DNA of 64,000 bases from Rhizobium halophilum (GTDB lineage: Bacteria > Pseudomonadota > Alphaproteobacteria > Rhizobiales > Rhizobiaceae), in contig NZ_JAKJHS010000003.1 of NCBI RefSeq assembly GCF_021648825.1, positions 186,001 to 250,000 of the forward strand, read 5' to 3'. The notes under the pieces are model-generated. The model ran no database searches. It was not told the origin of the DNA and saw only the letters and a program-made list of their open reading frames with translations. This document shows positions 56,334-64,000 of this stretch, piece after piece. The position numbers were made by a program, and so were the translations under genes. Within the stretch, counting starts at the first letter, position 1. Each line of letters begins with the position of its first letter.

Positions 56334-59300
56334 CTATTCGCTGAAGACCACGAGCAGGTCCTTGGCGTCGATTTGATCTCCCGCGCTGACCAAAACCTCT
56401 GCAAGTGTCCCGTCTCGCTCGGCGTGTAACGCTGTCTCCATCTTCATCGCTTCGATCGAAAGGAGGATGTCGCCCGCCTTGACCGCCTGCCCCGCCGAAA
56501 CCGCGACCGTCGAGATCACACCCGGCATCGGTGCCCCCAGATGGTTGGCATTGGCTGTGTCTGCCTTACGCCGCGCAGCAGATCCTGTCGCTCCATGTGA
56601 CCTGTCAGGTACCTTGATGCGGCGCGGCTGGCCGTTCAGTTCGAAGAAGGCAGTGACCATACCCTTGCTGTCCGTGCCGCTGGTGGCCTGGTTGACGATC
56701 ACCAGCGTCTTGCCGCGTTCGATATCGGCAAACAGTTCCTCGCCATCCGAAAGCCCGTAGAAATAGGCGGGGGTCGGAAGCACTGAGACAGGCCCGTAGC
56801 TTTCGATGGCCTGGGCAAAATCAGTGAAGACCTTGGGATACATAAGATAGGACGCGAACTCGAAGTCATCGACAGGGCGCTCAAGTTTCTCCTCGATCGC
56901 CCGCCGCTCCGCGTCGAGGTCGGCATCGGCCAGCAAGGCGCCCGGACGATCCGTATAGGGCTTCTCGCCCTTCAGCGCCTTCTTCTGCAGGGCCTCCGGC
57001 CAGCCACCTGGCGGCTGTCCCAGATCACCCTTCAGCATCGAAACAACCGACTCCGGGAAGGCGATATCCCTTTCCGGATTTTCGACGTCGGCGACCGTTA
57101 GATCCTGGCTCACCATCATCAGCGCCATATCGCCCACAACCTTGGAGGACGGGGTCACCTTGACAATGTCGCCGAACATCTGGTTGGCATCCGCATAGGT
57201 CTGGGCCACCCGGTGCCAGCGGTTCTCCAGCCCTAGCGAGCGCGCCTGCTCCTTCAGGTTGGTGAATTGTCCGCCCGGCATCTCATGGAGATAGACTTCC
57301 GATGCTGGGCCTTTGAGATCACTCTCGAAGGCCGCATACTGGTTACGCACCGCTTCCCAATAGAACGAAATGCGGCGGATCCATTCCGGATCAAGGCCAG
57401 GATCGCGCTCCGAACTGGCAAGCGCCTCCACGATCGATCCGAGGCAGGGTTGCGATGTCGTTCCGGAGAAGGCGTCCATGGCAGCGTCAACGATGTCCAC
57501 CCCCGCATCGACGGCTGCAAGGACGGTCGCCGCGGAGATACCCGATGTGTCGTGGGTATGGAAATGGATGGGCAAATCTGTTGCTTCGCGCAGGGCCTTG
57601 AACAGGATGCGCGCCGCCGCCGGTTTCAAGAGGCCGGCCATGTCCTTGACTGCGATAATATGCGCCCCCGCCCTTTCCAGTTCCGCTGCAAGCGAGGTGT
57701 AGTATTTCAGATCATATTTCGGCCGCGCACTGTTGAGGAGGTCACCGGTATAGCAGATGGTCGCCTGGCAGATCCGGTTTTCCTCCTGGACCGCATCCAT
57801 GGAGACACGCATGTTCTCCACCCAATTGAGGCAATCAAAGACGCGGAAGACGTCGATGCCACCCCGCGCTGCCTGTCGGACGAAGTATTTCACGACATTG
57901 TCGGGGTAATTCTTGTAGCCGACGCCGTTGGCTCCACGCAGAAGCATCTGCAGCAGAAGATTGGGAGCTCCTTCCCGCACCAGCGCCAGCCGCTCCCACG
58001 GATCCTCTGTCAGGAAGCGCATCGACACGTCGAAGGTCGCGCCACCCCAGCATTCCAGCGAGAAGAGGTTCGGAAGAGCGCGCGCATATACGTCGGCAAC
58101 ACGCGCAATGTCATAGGTTCGCATCCGGGTCGCAAGGAGCGACTGATGGCCGTCGCGCATGGTTGTATCGGTCATGAGGACGCGATTTTCGCTGCGTATC
58201 CACTCGGCGAACTTGCGCGGACCGAGCCGGTCCAGCATCTGCTTGGTGCCGTCTGGAACTGGCACGTTGATGTAAGGCACGACCGGCTTTGCCGCCTGCG
58301 GGGACGGCATCGGACGCCCCTTTACCTCCGGATGTCCGTTCACGCTGACATCGGCAAGATAGGTTAGCAGCTTGGTGGCGCGGTCCTGTCGCTTGACCTG
58401 GGCGAAGAGCTCCGGCGTCGAATCGATGAACTTCGTGGTGTAGGAATTGTCGCGGAAGCTTGGATGGCCGATGATGGCTTCCAGGAAGGTGAGGTTGGTT
58501 GCGACGCCGCGGATGCGGAACTCGCGCAATGCGCGGTCCATGCGGCTGATTGCCTCCTGTGGCGTGCTGCCAGACGCGGTCACCTTTACGAGGAGCGGAT
58601 CGTAGTACCTCGTTATGATCGCCCCGGTATAGGCGGTGCCCCCGTCGAGACGGATGCCGAAGCCGGCCGCTGAACGATAAGCCGTGATGCGGCCATAGTC
58701 GGGTATGAAGTTCTGCTCTGGGTCTTCGGTCGTGATGCGGCATTGGAGGGCGTGGCCGTTGAGGCGGATATCCTCCTGGCGGGGAACGCCTGACTCGGCA
58801 GTACCGATCGCCGCACCTTCGAGGATGTGGATCTGCGCCTTTACGATGTCGATCCCGGTGACGACCTCCGTCACCGTGTGCTCGACCTGAATGCGTGGAT
58901 TGACCTCGATGAAGTAGAACCTGCCCGTATCAGCATCCATCAGGTACTCGACGGTGCCGGCTCCGATGTAGTTCGTCGCCCTGGCGATCTTCAGCGAGTA
59001 GTCGGCAAGTTCCTGTCGCTGCGCGTCGGAGAGATATGGCGCCGGTGCGCGCTCGACGACCTTCTGGTTACGTCGCTGGATGGAGCAGTCGCGCTCGAAG
59101 AGGTGGACGACGTTGCCATGCGTGTCGCCAAGGATCTGGCTCTCCACGTGCCGCGCCCGCTCGACAAGCTTCTCAAGATAAACCTCGTCCTTTCCGAAGG
59201 CCGCCTTGGCTTCGCGCTTCGCCTCCGTGACTTCCTTGGCGAGATCAGCTTGGGAGCGGATGACGCGCATGCCGCGGCCACCCCCACCCCAGGATGCCTT

Positions 59301-59795
59301 CAGCATCACCGGATAGCCGACCTCGGCCGCCATACGCGCCACTTCCGCCATGTCGTCCGGCAGGGGCTCCGTTGCAGGCACCACCGGAACTCCGACCGAA
59401 ACCGCCAGATTGCGGGCAGCCACCTTATTGCCAAGGCGAAGCATTGTATCGGCGGTGGGCCCGATGAAGATGATGCCTGCATCGTTGCAGGCCTCTACGA
59501 ATTCGGGACTTTCCGACAACAGGCCATATCCGGGATGGATTGCATCGGCACCAGAGAGTTTTGCCACCCGAATGACTTCGGGGATCGATAAGTAGCTTTC
59601 TATCGGTCCAAGGTCCCGCTCCAGATGCGGCCCGCGGCCGACCTGATAGCTTTCGTCTGCCTTGAACCGGTGCAGCGACAGCTTGTCTTCTTCTGCCCAG
59701 ATCGCGACGGTCTTGATGCCGAGCTCGTTCGCCGCACGGAACACGCGGATGGCGATCTCGGACCGATTGGCCACCAGAATCTTCGAAATGGGCAA
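56334..59795 (-). CDS. pyc: Pyruvate carboxylase
   Basis: Anaplerotic enzyme of 1153 residues that carboxylates pyruvate to oxaloacetate, in one chain. Domain order is biotin carboxylase (residues 1-460; ATP-grasp SWGGGGRGMRVI, VEVNPRIQVEHTVTE), carboxyltransferase TIM barrel from about 535 (DTTMRDGHQSLLATRMR, FDCLNWVENMRVSMD, HFHTHDTSG), and a C-terminal biotinyl domain with the biotin Lys in IEAMKMETALHA near 1115. The length is standard. Upstream of it, divergent space of about 107 bp separates it from a LuxR-type gene. Pyruvate carboxylase supports growth on sugars in rhizobia. Confidence 0.97.
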   Translation of the reverse strand: MPISKILVANRSEIAIRVFRAANELGIKTVAIWAEEDKLSLHRFKADESYQVGRGPHLERDLGPIESYLSIPEVIRVAKLSGADAIHPGYGLLSESPEFVEACNDAGIIFIGPTADTMLRLGNKVAARNLAVSVGVPVVPATEPLPDDMAEVARMAAEVGYPVMLKASWGGGGRGMRVIRSQADLAKEVTEAKREAKAAFGKDEVYLEKLVERARHVESQILGDTHGNVVHLFERDCSIQRRNQKVVERAPAPYLSDAQRQELADYSLKIARATNYIGAGTVEYLMDADTGRFYFIEVNPRIQVEHTVTEVVTGIDIVKAQIHILEGAAIGTAESGVPRQEDIRLNGHALQCRITTEDPEQNFIPDYGRITAYRSAAGFGIRLDGGTAYTGAIITRYYDPLLVKVTASGSTPQEAISRMDRALREFRIRGVATNLTFLEAIIGHPSFRDNSYTTKFIDSTPELFAQVKRQDRATKLLTYLADVSVNGHPEVKGRPMPSPQAAKPVVPYINVPVPDGTKQMLDRLGPRKFAEWIRSENRVLMTDTTMRDGHQSLLATRMRTYDIARVADVYARALPNLFSLECWGGATFDVSMRFLTEDPWERLALVREGAPNLLLQMLLRGANGVGYKNYPDNVVKYFVRQAARGGIDVFRVFDCLNWVENMRVSMDAVQEENRICQATICYTGDLLNSARPKYDLKYYTSLAAELERAGAHIIAVKDMAGLLKPAAARILFKALREATDLPIHFHTHDTSGISAATVLAAVDAGVDIVDAAMDAFSGTTSQPCLGSIVEALASSERDPGLDPEWIRRISFYWEAVRNQYAAFESDLKGPASEVYLHEMPGGQFTNLKEQARSLGLENRWHRVAQTYADANQMFGDIVKVTPSSKVVGDMALMMVSQDLTVADVENPERDIAFPESVVSMLKGDLGQPPGGWPEALQKKALKGEKPYTDRPGALLADADLDAERRAIEEKLERPVDDFEFASYLMYPKVFTDFAQAIESYGPVSVLPTPAYFYGLSDGEELFADIERGKTLVIVNQATSGTDSKGMVTAFFELNGQPRRIKVPDRSHGATGSAARRKADTANANHLGAPMPGVISTVAVSAGQAVKAGDILLSIEAMKMETALHAERDGTLAEVLVSAGDQIDAKDLLVVFSE

Positions 59796-59902
59796 GGTAG
59801 ATCTCCTCCATCAACCGCAGCAATGCTGCACTGCAAGGCGAACCTAGCCACTTGGGGGGCGAAGTCAATTTCTACGTTCTGCTAGACTGTCGGGCCCGAT
59901 GA

Positions 59903-60643
59903 TCAGGCAACGAGACCTCGGCGCAGCGCGAGGGCGACGACATGCAGCCGGTTTTTTGCCTCCATCTTTTCTTGCAAGCCGTTGATATACCAATCGACCG
60001 TATGGCTGGAGATCCCCAGTTCGCGAGCAATCTCGCTGGAAGTCAATCCCTCTGCGAGATGGCGCACGACATCCAATTCCCGCTTCGTCAGGGGAGGTTC
60101 CGCCGCCTCAGCCTTCTCAAGACCCAAAGGGTATCCACGTAGCTCCAAGTGGCGCAAAAGCGCGCTGCGGGTGGCCGCGTCGAAGAGCGCCAGTTCAGTA
60201 GCCGACAGATCGATTGGCCTGCCGCTGACAAGAAGGCTACCGAGCAGACCAGTGCGACCATGAACGGGAAAGACATATCCATCACTCATGCCGTGCTTGG
60301 CAGCATCTTGTATCATGCGCTGCAGGCGGCCGCGACGAGGCTGGTTGCGAAGCGCAAACACGGCATCCCGGATGCGATAAGGCTTTTCTGCGACACGGAG
60401 CAGCCGCACGACGGGATCGACGGTGGAGTATTTCTTGGCCCGATAAATCTTCGTCCACTCTTCCGGCCACCGATGAGCGAGGGTCACTTCTTCTTCTCTC
60501 AGGAGCTTCGGCTGCAGTGCGAGGCGATAGAAAAGAAAGCCATAGCTGTCGATCATTGATTCAAACTGAAGATCGAGGTGGCGCGCGCTCTTGGCCTCTC
60601 CTCCAGCAACTGCCAAAAGCTCCATGATGAGGTGAATGCCCAA
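59903..60643 (-). CDS. LuxR-family transcriptional regulator with autoinducer-binding domain
   Basis: Regulator of about 246 residues. The N-terminal autoinducer-binding domain retains W63, Y67, Y72, D76 and P77, matching conserved AHL-pocket residues, but the position corresponding to the usual Trp after the PF motif holds Ile91 (KPYRI). The C-terminal LuxR helix-turn-helix is LTKRELDVVRHLAEGLTSSEIARELGISSHTVDWYI (about 184-219). No luxI-type synthase is adjacent, so it is a solo LuxR. The start is TTG 60643 (GGAGG upstream) or ATG 60625. It lies between pyc and ndvA. Confidence 0.88.
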   Translation of the reverse strand: MGIHLIMELLAVAGGEAKSARHLDLQFESMIDSYGFLFYRLALQPKLLREEEVTLAHRWPEEWTKIYRAKKYSTVDPVVRLLRVAEKPYRIRDAVFALRNQPRRGRLQRMIQDAAKHGMSDGYVFPVHGRTGLLGSLLVSGRPIDLSATELALFDAATRSALLRHLELRGYPLGLEKAEAAEPPLTKRELDVVRHLAEGLTSSEIARELGISSHTVDWYINGLQEKMEAKNRLHVVALALRRGLVA

Positions 60644-60944
60644 AGCTGCCCCGCCTCCAGATCAGCGTAGTGAATCAGAATATGGACTATCGTATTCGTC
60701 GATATTCCAGCCGTAACCTTACCGATAGTTGAAGCTGTTCTGCGAAATCTTGCAGTCTCTCTCGGCCAGAATGTTCGATAGACGCCGTCTTCCGACGAGG
60801 CTTTATCGATCGTATCGCGGGGATGCGGGAAACCTTCTGTGGCTGCCGGCATTTCTCAAGCGATCCGCTCGGGCCCTTCTCAGCCGTTGACGCGGCTCCC
60901 GCGTTAAGGCAGCAGGACGTAGAGAAAAGAAAAGGTTCCGCTAG
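60644..60944. other. Divergent upstream region of luxR-type gene and ndvA
   Basis: 301 bp without a recognised gene; presumably it carries both promoters. No conserved sigma boxes, lux-box dyad or RNA motif could be recognised. Confidence 0.5.
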
Positions 60945-62711
60945 GTGACGTTGTTTCAAATCTATACGCGTGCGCTTGGTTATCTGGCCGAGAAGCGCCT
61001 TCGCGTTACGATGGTTGTGATCGCCAACATCATTCTGGCCATCATCACCATTGCCGAACCGATCCTCTTCGGGCGCATCATTGATGCGATATCGTCGGGA
61101 GGGGACGTGCTCTCGGTTTTGCTGCTCTGGGCGGGCTTCGGTGTTTTCAATACGGTGGCTTATGTTCTGGTGGCGCGCGAAGCTGATCGGCTTGCGCATG
61201 GCCGCCGCGCCTCGCTCCTTACGGAGGCATTTGGGCGCATCATCTCAATGCCATTGTCTTGGCATCATCAGCGAGGCACGTCGAACGCACTTCATACACT
61301 GCTACGCGCCGCCGAGACGCTATTTGGCCTTTGGCTCGAATTCATGCGCACGCATCTGGCCACAGCCGTCGCGCTCCTGCTCCTGATACCTACTGCCTTT
61401 TCTATGGACACCCGCCTCAGTGCAGTCCTGGTCGCTCTAAGCGTTGCTTACTGGTTCATCGGCAAGATGGTGATGAAGAGGACAAAGGAGGGGCAGGCTC
61501 TAGTAGAGGGACACTATCACACCGTCTTTTCCCACGTGAGCGACTCCATCAGTAACGTGTCGGTGTTGCACAGCTACAACCGAATCGAAGCGGAAACCCG
61601 CGCGCTACACGACTACACGAGAAATCTCCTGAAGGTGCAGTATCCGGTGCTAGACTGGTGGGCACTGGCCAGCGCATTAAACCGCACCGCCTCCACGGTT
61701 TCGCTGATGGTCATCCTCGTCATTGGAACCATTCTGGTACAGCAGGGCGAGCTTCGGGTTGGCGAAGTCATTGCGTTCATCGGCTTCGCCAATCTGCTGA
61801 TTGGGCGGCTTGACCAGATGCGGCAGTTTGCGACGCAGATCTTCGAGGCGCGCGCCAAGCTGGAGGACTTCTACAGGCTTGAGGATGCGGTGGAGGAGCG
61901 CGAGGAGCCCCTGGGCATCGCTGAACTGCAAGGCGTGAGAGGGGATGTCGAGTTCCGAAACGTCTCCTTCGATTTTGCTACCACCGCACAGGGCGTCCAC
62001 GACATCTCCTTCCGTGCCGCAGCAGGCGAGACCGTGGCGATCGTCGGACCAACGGGAGCCGGCAAGACGACGCTGGTCAACCTGCTGCAGCGCGTCTACG
62101 ACCCGAAGGAGGGCCAGATCCTGATAGACGGCACCGACATCGCCAAGGTGTCGCGACGCTCGCTTCGCCATTCGATCGCAACGGTGTTCCAGGACGCCGG
62201 CCTCCTCAACCGGTCTATCAGTGAAAACATCAGCCTCGGCCGCGAGAACGCCAGCGAGGAGGAGATCGTTCAGGCGGCGGAAGCTGCCGCGGCGACTGAT
62301 TTCATCGAAAGCCGCTTGACCGGTTACCATACGGCAGTGGGTGAGCGCGGCAACCAGTTATCGGGTGGCGAGCGCCAGCGGATAGCGATCGCCCGCGCGA
62401 TCCTCAAAAACGCGCCAATTCTCGTGCTCGACGAAGCCACCAGCGCATTGGACGTTGAAACGGAGGCGCGGGTCAAAGCGGCAATAGACAGGCTGCGGCG
62501 AAACCGTACGACGTTCATCATAGCGCACCGTCTCTCAACGATACGAGATGCGCACAAAGTGATCTTCCTCGACAATGGCCGCGTCACGGAGATGGGTTCG
62601 TTTGACGAACTGAGCAAGAGCGGTGGACGCTTTACGGCGCTTCTGAAGGCGAGTGGCATCCTGGCGGAGAGCGACGCATCCAAAGATGCGCCGCCCGAAC
62701 CGGTTGTTTGA
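60945..62711 (+). CDS. ndvA: Cyclic beta-1,2-glucan exporter, ABC transporter NdvA
   Basis: Inner-membrane ABC half-transporter of 588 residues that exports cyclic beta-1,2-glucan to the periplasm, needed for osmotic adaptation and nodule invasion in rhizobia. N-terminal six-helix domain (residues about 20-300), then ATPase: Walker A GPTGAGKTT near 368, signature LSGGERQRIAIARAIL near 471, Walker B ILVLDEATSALD near 493. GTG start at 60945. It is convergent with ndvB, which makes the glucan substrate; the same convergent ndvA/ndvB (chvA/chvB) pairing is known in Sinorhizobium and Agrobacterium. Confidence 0.96.
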   Translation: MTLFQIYTRALGYLAEKRLRVTMVVIANIILAIITIAEPILFGRIIDAISSGGDVLSVLLLWAGFGVFNTVAYVLVAREADRLAHGRRASLLTEAFGRIISMPLSWHHQRGTSNALHTLLRAAETLFGLWLEFMRTHLATAVALLLLIPTAFSMDTRLSAVLVALSVAYWFIGKMVMKRTKEGQALVEGHYHTVFSHVSDSISNVSVLHSYNRIEAETRALHDYTRNLLKVQYPVLDWWALASALNRTASTVSLMVILVIGTILVQQGELRVGEVIAFIGFANLLIGRLDQMRQFATQIFEARAKLEDFYRLEDAVEEREEPLGIAELQGVRGDVEFRNVSFDFATTAQGVHDISFRAAAGETVAIVGPTGAGKTTLVNLLQRVYDPKEGQILIDGTDIAKVSRRSLRHSIATVFQDAGLLNRSISENISLGRENASEEEIVQAAEAAAATDFIESRLTGYHTAVGERGNQLSGGERQRIAIARAILKNAPILVLDEATSALDVETEARVKAAIDRLRRNRTTFIIAHRLSTIRDAHKVIFLDNGRVTEMGSFDELSKSGGRFTALLKASGILAESDASKDAPPEPVV

Positions 62712-62718
62712 CCTGGAC

Positions 62719-62763
62719 CCTCACCGGCGAAAGGCCGCTACAGCGTTCCCTTCGTCGGCGAGG
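62719..62763. terminator. Possible shared hairpin between ndvA and ndvB
   Basis: CCTCACCGGCGAA (62719-62731) pairs with TTCGTCGGCGAGG (62751-62763) over 13 positions with one mismatch and one wobble, loop of 19 nt, followed by TTACCTT. No long T-run, so the terminator role is tentative. Confidence 0.35.
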
Positions 62764-62771
62764 TTACCTTA

Positions 62772-64000
62772 TCAAAGATCGGCGGCCTCCAGAACCGGAC
62801 GAGACGGCGCTGCCTCCAAGGTGAAGCCTGAAATTCCGACCCGCTGTCCGTTTACGGTCACGACAGGCTCGCCCGCATCCCTTTTGACCTCGATTTGATG
62901 GGGTACGCCATCAATCGCCATCTCTGCTTTGAAGCCGGTCCACTCCGAAGGCAAGGCCGGTCGAACCCACAGCCGATTGCCTTCCTTGCGGATGCCGAAA
63001 ATGCCTTCGACAGCGGCGCGGTAGAGCCAGCCGGCGGACCCGGTATACCAAGTCCAGCCTCCCCGCCCGGTCAGACTGCCGGCACCGTAAACATCTGCAG
63101 CCACCACGTAGGGTTCGACTCGGTAACGCTCGGCGGCCAAGGCATCGAGGCTGTGATTGATCGGATTGAGCATCTGGAAGCAGCGCCATGCTTCATCGGC
63201 GCGTCCGAGCCGCGCCAGTGCCAGGACCACCCAGGTTGCGGCATGGGTGTATTGACCGCCATTTTCCCGAACTCCCGGCGGATAGGCCTTGATATACCCG
63301 GGGTCGAGCGGCGTGCTGGAGAGGGGTGGCGTGAAGAGGCGAATAATCTGCGCCTGCTCATCCACGAGTTCCGAAACAACCGCGTCCATGGCCTGGCCGG
63401 ACCGCGTCTCGCTGCCGATACCGGAGAGCACGCTCCACGACTGAGACAGGGAATCGATGCGGCACTCCTTGTTCTGCTCGGAACCGAGAGGCGAACCATC
63501 GTCGAAATATCCCCGGCGATAATAGTTGCCATCCCAACCCGCGCTTTCCAGCGCCTGCTTCAGCTTTTCGACATGCGCCGACCACCGGTCGAGACGCGTC
63601 GCGTCCCCGCGTCGGCTGGCGTGGTCCTTGAACGCCTCCAGCGTCCCTGCCAAAAACCAGCCCAGCCAAACGCTCGTTCCACGGCCTCCGATCCCGACCC
63701 GGTTCATTCCATCGTTCCAGTCGCCGCCGAGCATCAGGGGCAGATCCTGTTCCCCCGTCCGCTCGATCGCTAGATCGAGAGCCCTCGCGGCATGCTCATA
63801 GAGACTCGCGGTCTCACTCGAGACCTGCGGCTCAAAGAACGCGTCGTGTTGCTTTGCCTCCACAACGGGTCCCACGAGGAAGGGCAGTTGTTCGTCCAGA
63901 AGAGTATCATCGCCGGTCGTGCGGATGTACTCGTCAATCGCGTGAGCCAGCCAAACGACATCGTCGGAGATCCTAGTCCGGACGCCGGCGCCCGTGTCCG
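62772..64000 (-). CDS. ndvB: Cyclic beta-1,2-glucan synthase NdvB (C-terminal part; 5' end outside window)
   Basis: The last roughly 409 residues of the very large (about 2,800 residues) integral-membrane glucan synthase; the frame is open to the right edge. The visible part is the GH94 glycoside phosphorylase domain that controls cyclic glucan chain length: ISDDVVWLAHAIDEYI, the catalytic Asp in MLGGDWNDGMNRVG, VWLGWFLAGTLEAF, VRENGGQYTHAATWVVLALARLG and YTGSAGWLYRAAVEGI. Convergent with ndvA with 60 bp between. Confidence 0.95.
   Translation of the reverse strand, partial: DTGAGVRTRISDDVVWLAHAIDEYIRTTGDDTLLDEQLPFLVGPVVEAKQHDAFFEPQVSSETASLYEHAARALDLAIERTGEQDLPLMLGGDWNDGMNRVGIGGRGTSVWLGWFLAGTLEAFKDHASRRGDATRLDRWSAHVEKLKQALESAGWDGNYYRRGYFDDGSPLGSEQNKECRIDSLSQSWSVLSGIGSETRSGQAMDAVVSELVDEQAQIIRLFTPPLSSTPLDPGYIKAYPPGVRENGGQYTHAATWVVLALARLGRADEAWRCFQMLNPINHSLDALAAERYRVEPYVVAADVYGAGSLTGRGGWTWYTGSAGWLYRAAVEGIFGIRKEGNRLWVRPALPSEWTGFKAEMAIDGVPHQIEVKRDAGEPVVTVNGQRVGISGFTLEAAPSRPVLEAADL

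Overview
The window reads as a continuous stretch of chromosome from a Rhizobiales bacterium, most likely Sinorhizobium/Ensifer or a close member of the Rhizobiaceae. The grounds are a dense GC-rich gene layout, the ndvA/ndvB pair for cyclic beta-1,2-glucan, rpoH2, the phaA-phaB/phaR polyhydroxybutyrate locus, an IalB-type protein, a CarD regulator, and several perfect matches to the alphaproteobacterial general-stress (RpoE2/EcfG) promoter. No rRNA, tRNA, prophage or CRISPR array was seen. The genus call is inference from gene content and remembered gene order, not from a search.

Layout. 1-9.5 kb: housekeeping genes (DUF2794, GNAT, Bax-inhibitor-1 protein, a YbbA/YbbP-type ABC pair divergent from tesA, thpR, phhB, a DUF1232 protein, an IalB-like protein, rlmN). 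9.6-13 kb: a four-gene operon of a TrpX-type ABC importer with tenA. 13-24.9 kb: LysE exporter, SDR, argG, two MFS exporters, an M3 oligopeptidase, typA, GNAT, ppa, DUF167 and yggT. 24.9-31.9 kb: an apparently inserted block in which a five-gene operon (UgpC/A/E/B-like ABC importer plus a class III phosphodiesterase) lies between decayed insertion-sequence fragments. 32-38.6 kb: thiamine genes (thiN; a TPP riboswitch followed by thiBPQ) interleaved with an ABC-F ATPase and a single-domain response regulator. 38.8-47.2 kb: an M48 lipoprotein, rpoH2, carD, fdxA, an S4-domain protein, a Suv3-like helicase, and two tiny envelope genes. 47.2-50 kb: the PHB locus. 50-60.6 kb: rpmF, GST, mtgA, ispA, an OmpA lipoprotein, ispG, an MFS gene, pyc and a LuxR-type regulator. 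60.9-64 kb: ndvA convergent with the 3' end of ndvB.

How the genes work together. Two physiological threads stand out. The first is thiamine: import (ThiBPQ, with a TPP riboswitch), activation to TPP (ThiN) and possibly degraded-thiamine salvage (TenA with its own importer). The second is general stress: three GGAAC-N16-CGTT promoters sit ahead of rpoH2, an orphan response regulator and a small DUF3309 membrane protein with a glycine-zipper lipoprotein. That makes this region part of the RpoE2 regulon and links it to the RpoH2 sigma cascade.

The most system-like accessory element is the phosphodiesterase/ABC operon at 25.6-30.7 kb. It looks like an import-and-hydrolyse module for a phosphodiester, bounded by insertion-sequence debris. 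No wholly new defence or mobile system was found.
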